Assembly: GCA_030684415.1 (NCBI GenBank)
Contig: JAUXNL010000294.1
Span: forward strand, 1-13,308
Reading direction: 5' to 3'
DNA from: Moraxellaceae bacterium
GTDB taxonomy: Bacteria > Pseudomonadota > Gammaproteobacteria > Pseudomonadales > Moraxellaceae
DNA length: 13,308 bases
The position numbers were made by a program, and so were the translations under genes. Below, one piece after another: positions 1 through 6,417 of the stretch; position 1 is the first letter of the stretch, and every line of letters begins with the position of its first letter. The notes under the pieces are model-generated. The model saw nothing but the letters and a program-made list of their open reading frames with translations, was not told where the DNA came from and did no database searches.

Positions 1-13
1 CACAAAAAGTTCA

Positions 14-658
14 ATGAAAACAACAACCCTCATTTTCCTTTCCCTTCTCCTTTCCCTGTCGGGATTAGGGCATGCCCAACAGGACGCTGCGCCTTCCCGA
101 CTGGTCGCCCGCATGATGGGCGACCTCATGTTCCTGCAGATTGCGCCCGACAAAGACGCCCGCCGTGCCGCAGAGTCCAGACTCGATGAGCTGGAGGCCC
201 TGATGACGAAGACCGACCGGCTGTCGGACAAAGCTCTGTGGAGCATGGTGGAGGCGATGTCGCGAGCCCTTCACTACCTCGACAAGTCCAACATCTTAGG
301 GAACGACGAGATGCAGAAAGTCTTGTCAAGCTACGAAAACTTCTTCGAGAGCAATTTTTTGCGTACCCGGAAAGATGCCGCTTTCCTGATCCTGGACCTG
401 CGTTTCCGCTACCTTGCCCGCACCGCGGTCAGCCCTTACGGGCTGATGACGGTGCCTCCGCTGCGCAACACCATTGAAGATGTGCAGGCCGATGCCGACG
501 CGGCCGTCACGGCCGAGGCGCGCCGGCAAAACAATCCGTCGTTGCAACGTGACTGGAATTTCCTGAAGCGGCTGGTGGCGCAGTACAACTCTCACCCGGC
601 GCCGCGCATGGTCGAGTCTTTATCGCTTCGCCTGTACCAAAAAAGCCTGACAATGTAA
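14..658 (+). CDS. Exported protein of unknown function, first gene of a probable cyclic-di-GMP operon
   Basis: I do not recognise the family of this 214-residue protein. Residues 1-21 look like a classic Sec signal peptide: Lys2, a Leu/Ser-rich hydrophobic core, then Gly-His-Ala with predicted cleavage before Gln22. The mature part is mostly charged and helix-forming, has no cysteines and shows no further membrane segment, so a periplasmic location is likely. Upstream of the ATG only 13 bases are visible and no clear Shine-Dalgarno site is seen, so the promoter lies outside the window. The diguanylate cyclase gene starts 38 bases after the stop on the same strand. That spacing suggests co-transcription, and the protein could be a periplasmic partner of the membrane cyclase; this role is inference from position only. 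The reading frame and signal peptide make the gene itself secure. Confidence 0.8.
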   Translation: MKTTTLIFLSLLLSLSGLGHAQQDAAPSRLVARMMGDLMFLQIAPDKDARRAAESRLDELEALMTKTDRLSDKALWSMVEAMSRALHYLDKSNILGNDEMQKVLSSYENFFESNFLRTRKDAAFLILDLRFRYLARTAVSPYGLMTVPPLRNTIEDVQADADAAVTAEARRQNNPSLQRDWNFLKRLVAQYNSHPAPRMVESLSLRLYQKSLTM

Positions 659-696
659 CACCGCCACTGGAACGGCCTACAGAAGAGCGCACGCTC

Positions 697-1941
697 ATGA
701 CACCGCTGTTCACACGTGCTGATATTGAAAGACTGCTTCACCTGCCCGTCTGGGAGCAGGCGATTCCTGACGACTTGATCGAACGGCATCAGCAACACAG
801 ACTGCATGATTTTGAGCGACTGGTCCGCATGGGGTCGCCGTTTCTGGTGCTCATGTACCTCGGCATGAATCTGTTCAACTTCATCCTGTTTCATCAGCAG
901 CTTCGGTCAAACGACCTCGCCGTCATGATGGCGACTGAAGCCATCGCACTGCTGCTCATTGCAGGAGGACTGGCGGCGGCCTGGAGCGCAACACTGCGCC
1001 CCTCCTTCAATACCTGGATACCTTTTTTCTACGCTGGCATCATTTACTGCAAGCTCGCTGGCATCATCCTTTTTGAAAGTGAAGAACTCGTTTTCAACCA
1101 GATTATCGCCATCATGCTGGTCACCATTGTCGGCACGCTGGCGCTGCAACTCACCGTTCGCTCAGGGCTTGCCGGCAATGTGATGGTGCTCTGCGGCTTC
1201 GGCCTCGCCATGATGAGCCACAAGTTTGATGACATTTTTCTGGCCGGCTCATATGTCCTCTTGACGATTTTTGTCTGCACCTTCATTGCCGCTTTGCAGG
1301 AAAACCGCGATCGCATCATTTTCCTGAAAACCCTGATGCTGGAAGCGGAAGCCGAAGAAATCCGCCGGCTTAATCAGGAGTTGCAACAGGTCGCCCGTCT
1401 CGACTCCCTGACCGGGCTTTCTAACCGCCGTCATTTCGACGAAGTCTTTTCTAACGAATGGGAACGCGGCAGCCGCCAGAAAAACCGCATGGCGTTGCTG
1501 ATCATCGATGTCGATCACTTCAAGTCTTACAACGATCACTATGGCCATCCGGAAGGTGATGAATGCCTGACGCGAGTGGCCACGGCGCTGGCGTCCGTGA
1601 TGCGGCGGCCGGGTGATCTGCTCGCGCGCTATGGCGGCGAGGAGTTTGTGGTCCTGCTGCCGGAAACCGGAATGGAGGGCGCCCAGGATGTGGCCAATCG
1701 TCTGCTGGCCGCGATTGATGCCTTGGACATCCCGCACCAGAACTCCAGTGTGGCGCGGCACGTCACCATCAGCATCGGGCTTTCGGTGATGCAGCCGCTG
1801 CCGGGCATCAATCGCCAGATACTGCTGAATGATGCTGACACTGCGCTCTACCGTGCCAAACGTATGGGCCGGCACTGCATCGTGAGCAGCGCTGCTTTTA
1901 TCGACCCTGCCGATGAACATGGCACGAAGGCGTTTGCCTGA
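697..1941 (+). CDS. Membrane-bound diguanylate cyclase (GGDEF domain, intact active site and I-site)
   Basis: This 414-residue protein should make cyclic-di-GMP from two GTP at the inner membrane. After a cytoplasmic N-terminal stretch there are about six hydrophobic helices (roughly residues 46-66, 76-97, 107-127, 132-153, 157-174 and 179-200). A short coiled-coil-like linker (about 213-234, rich in Glu and Leu) follows, then a GGDEF domain from about 235 to 405. The signature is GGEEF at 313-317. The metal-binding DVDHFK motif is at 271-276, and the product-inhibition I-site RPGD is at 304-307, five residues before GGEEF, as in feedback-inhibited cyclases. All key residues are present, so activity is expected. 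The six-helix sensor matches no named domain that I can recognise. The gene lies between a secreted protein (38-base gap) and a REC-PAS protein (23-base gap), probably in one operon. No EIAL/EAL phosphodiesterase domain is present. Confidence 0.95.
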   Translation: MTPLFTRADIERLLHLPVWEQAIPDDLIERHQQHRLHDFERLVRMGSPFLVLMYLGMNLFNFILFHQQLRSNDLAVMMATEAIALLLIAGGLAAAWSATLRPSFNTWIPFFYAGIIYCKLAGIILFESEELVFNQIIAIMLVTIVGTLALQLTVRSGLAGNVMVLCGFGLAMMSHKFDDIFLAGSYVLLTIFVCTFIAALQENRDRIIFLKTLMLEAEAEEIRRLNQELQQVARLDSLTGLSNRRHFDEVFSNEWERGSRQKNRMALLIIDVDHFKSYNDHYGHPEGDECLTRVATALASVMRRPGDLLARYGGEEFVVLLPETGMEGAQDVANRLLAAIDALDIPHQNSSVARHVTISIGLSVMQPLPGINRQILLNDADTALYRAKRMGRHCIVSSAAFIDPADEHGTKAFA

Positions 1942-1964
1942 TACCGTCCTGCCGAGCCCCAGCC

Positions 1965-2819
1965 ATGTCCAAACCTTCCCCTGCCCCACATCGCCCACGC
2001 GTGCTGATTGTGGACAGTGACGCCTCGCGGCAACTCAACTATGAGGTCATGCTGGATGTACTGAACATAGAGTGCATCCGCGCCCTGAGCGGAGAAGAGG
2101 CGCTGAACGTCGCCAAGCGGCTATCCGTCGCGCTCGCACTGGTGGCTGCCGACCTACCCGGCTGTCCCGCCGCCGGACTCGTGCGCGACCTACGGCGGGT
2201 GTCGCGTAATCCGGCGCTCCCGGTGCTCATCGCCGGCGCGACATCCGGCAACATCGGGGCCCGGCTGCAAGGCTATGAAGCCGGCGCCGTCGACTTTGTG
2301 TCATGCCCTGTCGAGCCCATGGCGCTGCAATCCAAAACCCGGGTCTTTGTCGACATCTATCGGCAACAGCAACTTGCAGACATGCGTTGCGCACAGCTAC
2401 AAGGTGAGGTCTTGCAGCTCCGGCAGCAGATGGAGCAAGACAACATGTTGCTGCAATCCGTGAGCGCGGGCATTCTCACACTTGATGTAGAAGGCATCAT
2501 CCGGCATGCAAATGCAGCGGCCTGCCAGATGCTCGACAGCCATATCGCCCTGCAAGGCCAGCCTTTTGAAGACTACCTTGCCCAAGATTCGGCCGAGGAC
2601 GCCATCACTACCGCGATTGCGCATTGTCTTAATGGCATGACCCTGAATTTTGCCGCCATGCTCAAAGGTGATTCGCGGTTATTCACGGCCATACTGACCG
2701 CCGCTCCGCTCTACCGCAGCAATGGCGCCAGTGCGGGCATCACCATGGTGTTCACCGACGCCTCTAGCTGTATCGGCAGCGAAATTGATGCCGCCGCCTT
2801 TGCGCTACCCGTGCAATAA
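1965..2819 (+). CDS. REC-PAS protein with a degenerate receiver and no output domain
   Basis: This 284-residue soluble protein has two sensory domains and nothing else. Residues 12-128 form a receiver fold: VLIVDSD (13-19) supplies the acidic pair and Asp63 sits at the usual phosphorylation position. The Thr/Ser expected after the fourth strand is Gly91, and the conserved Lys before the cis-Pro is Cys114 (motif SCPVEP). Loss of these two residues suggests weak or no normal phospho-switching. A Gln/Leu-rich helix (about 133-160) connects to a PAS domain (about 160-268) containing the typical GILTLD...GIIRHANAAA strand-helix pattern. The C-terminus then ends without GGDEF, kinase or DNA-binding parts. 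The start lies 23 bases after the diguanylate cyclase stop, with no strong ribosome site, so translation may depend on the upstream gene. It probably acts as a protein partner of that cyclase; this is inference. Confidence 0.88.
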   Translation: MSKPSPAPHRPRVLIVDSDASRQLNYEVMLDVLNIECIRALSGEEALNVAKRLSVALALVAADLPGCPAAGLVRDLRRVSRNPALPVLIAGATSGNIGARLQGYEAGAVDFVSCPVEPMALQSKTRVFVDIYRQQQLADMRCAQLQGEVLQLRQQMEQDNMLLQSVSAGILTLDVEGIIRHANAAACQMLDSHIALQGQPFEDYLAQDSAEDAITTAIAHCLNGMTLNFAAMLKGDSRLFTAILTAAPLYRSNGASAGITMVFTDASSCIGSEIDAAAFALPVQ

Positions 2820-2890
2820 CACAGCCCTGTAGCCGCACCGGTTAGCGCACCTGTGAATCACTACATTCGCCCCGATCGCCTCGATAAAAC

Positions 2891-2930
2891 CCTGTAGCAA
2901 GGCTCAGTACGAACGGATTTTTATCCAGGG
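2891..2930 (+). repeat. REP-like dispersed repeat, copy 1
   Basis: An element of about 40 bases with the core GGCTCAGTACGAACGG at 2901-2916, followed by a T-run and TTTATCCAGG. It shares 14 of 16 core bases with copy 2 (core 3006-3021), and a third, more diverged copy lies at 8961-9001. All three lie in the same orientation in non-coding DNA after the 3' end of a plus-strand gene. The core resembles the GTTCGT/ACGAACGG-type REP palindromes common in environmental proteobacteria, from general knowledge; no database search was done. The surrounding 2820-3118 stretch has no gene that I can support. Confidence 0.6.
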
Positions 2931-2971
2931 CTGGCTTGGCCGCTTGCTGAGAAAAAACCGGTAGTTGCAGG

Positions 2972-3033
2972 CCATTCGACAGAGCTCTCCCGAGCTTTCT
3001 GAAGGGGCTCCGTACGAATGGTTTTTAGCAGGC
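2972..3033. repeat. REP-like palindromic element, copy 2 with both halves
   Basis: The arms CCATTCG (2972-2978) and CGAATGG (3015-3021) pair exactly. Inside them the sequences ACAGAGC and GCTCCGT continue the pairing with a one-base gap, so the element can form a long imperfect hairpin. The right half (3006-3033) matches copy 1, including the T-run after the core. A palindromic layout with a conserved right arm is typical of REP/BIME elements at gene ends, where they can affect mRNA stability or bind gyrase or IHF in other species; that role here is inference. Confidence 0.55.
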
Positions 3034-3051
3034 GACTTATCATTTCCTAAA

Positions 3052-3083
3052 AAAAATGCCGCGGCATCTGCAGCGGCATTTTT
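3052..3083. terminator. Bidirectional intrinsic terminator between convergent genes
   Basis: The arms AAAAATGCCGC (3052-3062) and GCGGCATTTTT (3073-3083) are perfect reverse complements of 11 bases around a 10-base loop. The G+C-rich inner stem with A-run on the left and T-run on the right makes a standard rho-independent terminator on either strand. It lies 232 bases after the REC-PAS stop (plus strand) and 35 bases beyond the GMC dehydrogenase stop (minus strand), so it can serve both transcripts. Confidence 0.88.
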
Positions 3084-3118
3084 CAGAAAACCATCCTCGG
3101 CCAATACAGCCGTGCGCA

Positions 3119-4720
3119 TCAGCGCCGGATAAGGTCGGCTGCTTTCTCTGCAATCATGATGGCCGGCGCGTTGGTATTGCCACCGATAATGGTCGGCATG
3201 ATGGAGGCATCGACTACGCGCAAACCGCTGATGCCATGCACCTTCAATTCAGGGTCGACCACCGCCATGCTGTCCATGCCCATGCGGCAACTGCCCACCG
3301 GGTGGTATACCGTGTCGACGCGCTGCCGCAGTACCGCACGAATCTCGTCATCGGTTTTCACCTCGGCGGTGAACAGATCTTTTTTGATGAACGCCGCCAG
3401 CGCAGGCGCTTTCATCAACTTTTCAGTCATCTTGTAGCCGGCGACAAGTTGCTCCACATCATCCGGATCGCCCAGAAAATTCGGATCAATCAATGGCGGT
3501 GTTTCAGGGTTGCGGTCTTTCAGGCTGACCGTTCCCGCACTCTTGGGCCGCAGCAGACAGACATGGCAGGAAAATCCGTGGCCCATGTGTAGCGTGCGCG
3601 CATGGTCATCCACCAGGGCAATCACGAAATGCAGTTGGATGTCTGGTGCCGCCAGTTCCGGGCGGGTTTTCAGAAATCCGCCGCACTCAGCGAAGTTGGA
3701 GGTGATGAGGCCGCGACGCTCGCGCCGGTAACGGCCGATTTCGCTGAACAGTTTCAAGCCGCCGCGTAACGACAGGCCAAGCAGGTTCAAGTCATCCGAT
3801 TTGTAGCCGAAAATGAAATCCGGATGGTCTTTCAGGTTTTTGCCGACGCCGGGCAAATGATGCACCACCGGAATACCATGTTTTTGCAATTCAACCGCAT
3901 CGCCCACGCCAGACAACATCAGCAACTGCGGCGACTGGAACGCGCCCGCACTGAGTATCACCTCGCGCCGCGCCATCAGCTTGCGCACCACACCGCCCTG
4001 CCGGTACTCCACGCCAATGGCGCATTTGCCATCGAACAGCACGCGCTGGGTCAGCGCACCAGTTTCGACGCGCAAGTTGGGGCGCGACAGATGCGGCAGC
4101 ACATATGCACGATAGGCGCTGCAACGCTCGCCATTGATTTGCGTGACCTGATACGCGCCCAGACCTTCCTGCTCGGCACCATTGAAATCATTGTTGAGCG
4201 GGTAGCCCACTTCTTGAGCGGCTTTGACGAAATGCTGCTGAAAGGGGTTGTCGGTCTGCAACTGGCTGACGTGCAGCGGGCCATCGCTGCCGTGCCACTC
4301 GTTGTGGATGACATGGTTGTTTTCGGACTTCTTGAAATAGGGCAGCACATCGTCAAACGACCAGCCCGTGTTGCCGAGCGCCGCCCACTCGTCGTAGTCG
4401 CTGCGATGGCCGCGGATATAGGCCATCGCATTGATGGACGACGACCCGCCCAGCACCTTGCCACGGGGCTGGTAGCCACAGCGGCCATTGAGGCCGGGCT
4501 GGGGCACGGTTTCAAAGCCCCAACTGTTCAGGGTCTGCGGCACCATCAGCACCACTGCGGCAGGCACATTCACCAGCCATTTGTCGCCATCGCCACCGGC
4601 TTCCAGCAACGCCACCGAGGTTCCCGCGTCTTCGCTCAGGCGGCCGGCGAGCGCGCAACCGCTGGAGCCGCCTCCGACAATGATGTAATCGACAGTGTTG
4701 GTTTCGGTTGAAACGGACAT
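3119..4720 (-). CDS. GMC-family FAD-dependent alcohol/choline dehydrogenase-like oxidoreductase
   Basis: This 533-residue flavoenzyme should oxidise an alcohol to the aldehyde, passing electrons to FAD and then to a membrane or soluble acceptor. The FAD Rossmann motif VGGGSSG is at 15-21 near the N-terminus. GMC signature 1 (GKVLGGSSSINAM) and signature 2 (GAFQSPQLLMLSGVG) are both present. The active-site motif HPVGSCRMG begins at His473, and GGNTN follows at 513-517, carrying the second active-site residue as Asn. Length and motifs fit the AlkJ/BetA/polyethylene-glycol dehydrogenase branch, but substrate cannot be read from the sequence. No signal peptide is seen. I chose the ATG at 4720 because AAGGA lies seven bases upstream (4728-4732); an in-frame ATG at 4738 would overlap this site. 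The gene is divergent from the GAF sensor and convergent with the REC-PAS gene. Confidence 0.93.
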   Translation of the reverse strand: MSVSTETNTVDYIIVGGGSSGCALAGRLSEDAGTSVALLEAGGDGDKWLVNVPAAVVLMVPQTLNSWGFETVPQPGLNGRCGYQPRGKVLGGSSSINAMAYIRGHRSDYDEWAALGNTGWSFDDVLPYFKKSENNHVIHNEWHGSDGPLHVSQLQTDNPFQQHFVKAAQEVGYPLNNDFNGAEQEGLGAYQVTQINGERCSAYRAYVLPHLSRPNLRVETGALTQRVLFDGKCAIGVEYRQGGVVRKLMARREVILSAGAFQSPQLLMLSGVGDAVELQKHGIPVVHHLPGVGKNLKDHPDFIFGYKSDDLNLLGLSLRGGLKLFSEIGRYRRERRGLITSNFAECGGFLKTRPELAAPDIQLHFVIALVDDHARTLHMGHGFSCHVCLLRPKSAGTVSLKDRNPETPPLIDPNFLGDPDDVEQLVAGYKMTEKLMKAPALAAFIKKDLFTAEVKTDDEIRAVLRQRVDTVYHPVGSCRMGMDSMAVVDPELKVHGISGLRVVDASIMPTIIGGNTNAPAIMIAEKAADLIRR

Positions 4721-4727
4721 GGAGCGT

Positions 4728-4732
4728 TCCTT
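4728..4732 (-). promoter_or_regulatory. Ribosome binding site that fixes the GMC dehydrogenase start
   Basis: On the minus strand AAGGA sits seven bases before the ATG at 4720, an ideal spacing. The alternative in-frame ATG at 4738 has no comparable site and would place this motif inside the coding region. Confidence 0.65.
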
Positions 4733-4945
4733 GTGCACTCAGGGGAAGGGGTGGCCGGAGGGGCGGCACGCAGTCTATCGAGGGCACGGCACGGCGTTAA
4801 GCCGTCTGTTCGACTCATTCAGGCACCTTCGTCCCAGTGGCAGAACGGCCGGCCGGATGGCATGGCAGTCTTGGTGCCGCCGCCCTAGTGTTGTTGCACC
4901 AGCAGACTGGATTTCACGCCGGCCCGGACGATCAGGGAAGACCCC

Positions 4946-6184
4946 ATGCAGCGCACTGCCAATCCCAGCACCACCATCAGCACTGCTCTTAGCGTCAATA
5001 TCTATGCCGTCATCGCGAGTGCCATGGTGATGGCCGTCCTCTTTGCGGCCTGGACCAGCTGGAGCGGCTACCGTATCACCCGCACCCCCGCCCAGATTCG
5101 TACGCTGCTTGACGTGCGCGTGCAGGCCTCTGAGTCGCACATTTATCTGGAGGAGTATCTCGGTGGCGATAGCGCAGAGTCGCCCGAAAAGATTCTCGGC
5201 TTCATGCGCGCGGCCACGCAGCAACTGGCCGTACTGGAAGGCAGCGTTGTCGATGCCAATACCCCTCCCCTGACCGACGCAGACCAACGCGCCAAGCTGC
5301 GCCAGGCCACTGAATTGCTGAACGAACTCACCCGGCTGACCCGCGTGCGCATACGGCTTCAAGGCGAAGGCGCCGCTGGCTCCGAATACGATCTCCGCTT
5401 CGACACGGCCTTCGACAGCTTCCTGGAAAGCTGCAAAGCGCTAGAAGACGACCTGCATGCAGAGTCCGTCAGTGCCCTGCGGACGTTCATCCTCATGCAG
5501 ACCCTGATGACGCTACTCATCATTGCGATGTTTTCCTGGCTCTACCGCCTGCTGCGCAACAAAGAGAACAAGGAGTCGGTCATCCGTGAAGAAATGCAGG
5601 CCACTCATGCCGAACTGCTGAAAAGCCGTGCCCTCATGCAGGAGCACAACCTCCGTCAGGAAGCCATGTTGCAACTGACGCGCAAGGCGCAGTCGGCCAT
5701 CGGGGTGGAGCAGTTCTCGCACACGTTGCTGACCTCGCTCTGCGATGAGCAGAACGCCATCGCCGGCATGGTATGGCTGAGTCGCCACCATGGCGGACTG
5801 GAGCCCGTCGCACGCTGGTGCACCCATGGCAGCACGGAAGATAGCGGCAATCATGCGGACGGGCTGGTGGCGCAGGTGGCGCACTCCGGCAAGGCCGCCT
5901 CTTATGCCACGCCACCTCGTTACCTGCGGATTGAAAGCGGCCTGGTCAGTGCCAACCCCGGCCATGTCATGGTGCTGCCGGTGCGCTACCAATCAGCCAC
6001 CGTCGCCGTTTTCGAGCTGGCGTTCATCGAGAGCCCAGCACCCGAGGCTCGTGCCTTCATTGAAGAGGTGCTGGATGCCATGGCGGTCCGCTACTTCATG
6101 TTCAGCCATAGCAATACCGACGTTCCTGCGGATGACGGCACAGCGAGCAATACAACGGGCAATACAGCGGGCGGCGCAGCGTGA
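4946..6184 (+). CDS. Two-helix membrane sensor protein with GAF-like domain and no output domain
   Basis: This 412-residue protein resembles the sensory half of a kinase or cyclase. A first membrane helix (about 17-38) is followed by a mainly helical periplasmic domain (about 39-178, probably a four-helix bundle) and a second helix (about 179-203). A charged coiled-coil linker (204-245) leads to a GAF-like domain (about 250-388), with strands such as AIAGMVWLSR, GHVMVLPVRY and ATVAVFELAF. No HisKA, GGDEF, EAL or methyl-accepting region follows, so it must signal through partners. The last residues are a Thr/Ala/Gly/Asn-rich tail encoded by a 12-base tandem repeat, and the stop lies inside that repeat. 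The start is supported by AGGGA seven bases upstream (4934-4938). It converges on the hybrid kinase gene, a possible partner by proximity only. The GAF assignment is by pattern and less certain than the topology. Confidence 0.78.
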   Translation: MQRTANPSTTISTALSVNIYAVIASAMVMAVLFAAWTSWSGYRITRTPAQIRTLLDVRVQASESHIYLEEYLGGDSAESPEKILGFMRAATQQLAVLEGSVVDANTPPLTDADQRAKLRQATELLNELTRLTRVRIRLQGEGAAGSEYDLRFDTAFDSFLESCKALEDDLHAESVSALRTFILMQTLMTLLIIAMFSWLYRLLRNKENKESVIREEMQATHAELLKSRALMQEHNLRQEAMLQLTRKAQSAIGVEQFSHTLLTSLCDEQNAIAGMVWLSRHHGGLEPVARWCTHGSTEDSGNHADGLVAQVAHSGKAASYATPPRYLRIESGLVSANPGHVMVLPVRYQSATVAVFELAFIESPAPEARAFIEEVLDAMAVRYFMFSHSNTDVPADDGTASNTTGNTAGGAA

Positions 6185-6224
6185 GGCAACGCGGGTAGCG
6201 CAGTTGGCAATAGCGGAGACACGG
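6141..6224 (+). repeat. Degenerate 12-base tandem repeat spanning the end of the GAF sensor gene
   Basis: About seven units of 12 bases follow each other: CAGCGAGCAATA (6141), CAACGGGCAATA (6153), CAGCGGGCGGCG (6165), CAGCGTGAGGCA (6177), then more diverged units at 6189, 6201 (CAGTTGGCAATA) and 6213. In frame they encode four-residue units such as TTGN and TAGG. The TGA stop at 6182-6184 lies in the fourth unit, and the same composition continues in frame for 18 more codons until a TGA at 6239-6241. Confidence 0.7.
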
Positions 6225-6232
6225 CGGCGTCC

Positions 6233-6272
6233 GCTGGCTGATCCGGTACCTGAAGCGGCGCCCTCAGCCAGC
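6233..6272. other. Nine-base-pair inverted repeat between convergent genes
   Basis: GCTGGCTGA (6233-6241) and TCAGCCAGC (6264-6272) are perfect reverse complements around a 22-base spacer, which itself contains GGTACC and GGCGCC. It lies between the GAF sensor stop and the hybrid kinase stop. There is no T-run on either side, so it is not a standard intrinsic terminator. It may still form RNA structure at the 3' ends. Confidence 0.5.
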
Positions 6273-6316
6273 CGCCCGGCCATTCGCCGGAGCAGATGGA
6301 ACACATCAAAGAAGCT

Positions 6317-6388
6317 GACTCAGAGACGCCGACTCAGAGCAGGCAACTCAGAGAAGGCAACGCAGAGACACCAACGCAGCGAGCACGG
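6317..6388 (+). repeat. Degenerate 14-15-base tandem repeat in the convergent intergenic region
   Basis: Five units can be read: GACTCAGAGACGCC (6317-6330), GACTCAGAGCAGGCA (6331-6345), ACTCAGAGAAGGCA (6346-6359), ACGCAGAGACACCA (6360-6373) and ACGCAGCGAGCACGG (6374-6388). Its unit differs from the 12-base repeat upstream. It ends 29 bases before the last codon of the hybrid kinase. The rest of 6185-6417 has no supported gene. Confidence 0.65.
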
Positions 6389-6417
6389 ACCACGCCCGCC
6401 AGATCAAGAGGGCCGGA

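Noticed and set aside
1249..1998. A 249-codon minus-strand frame opposite the diguanylate cyclase
   Set aside because: Antisense to the GGEEF domain, with no domain of its own and no ribosome site.
3824..4711. A 295-codon open frame on the plus strand opposite the GMC dehydrogenase
   Set aside because: It lies entirely antisense to a gene with all GMC motifs. Its product is rich in His, Arg, Gln and Ala with no recognisable domain, as expected for antisense frames in G+C-rich DNA.
6141..6388. The two tandem arrays considered as a CRISPR
   Set aside because: Units are 12 and 14-15 bases, contiguous and degenerate with no spacers, and no cas gene is present.
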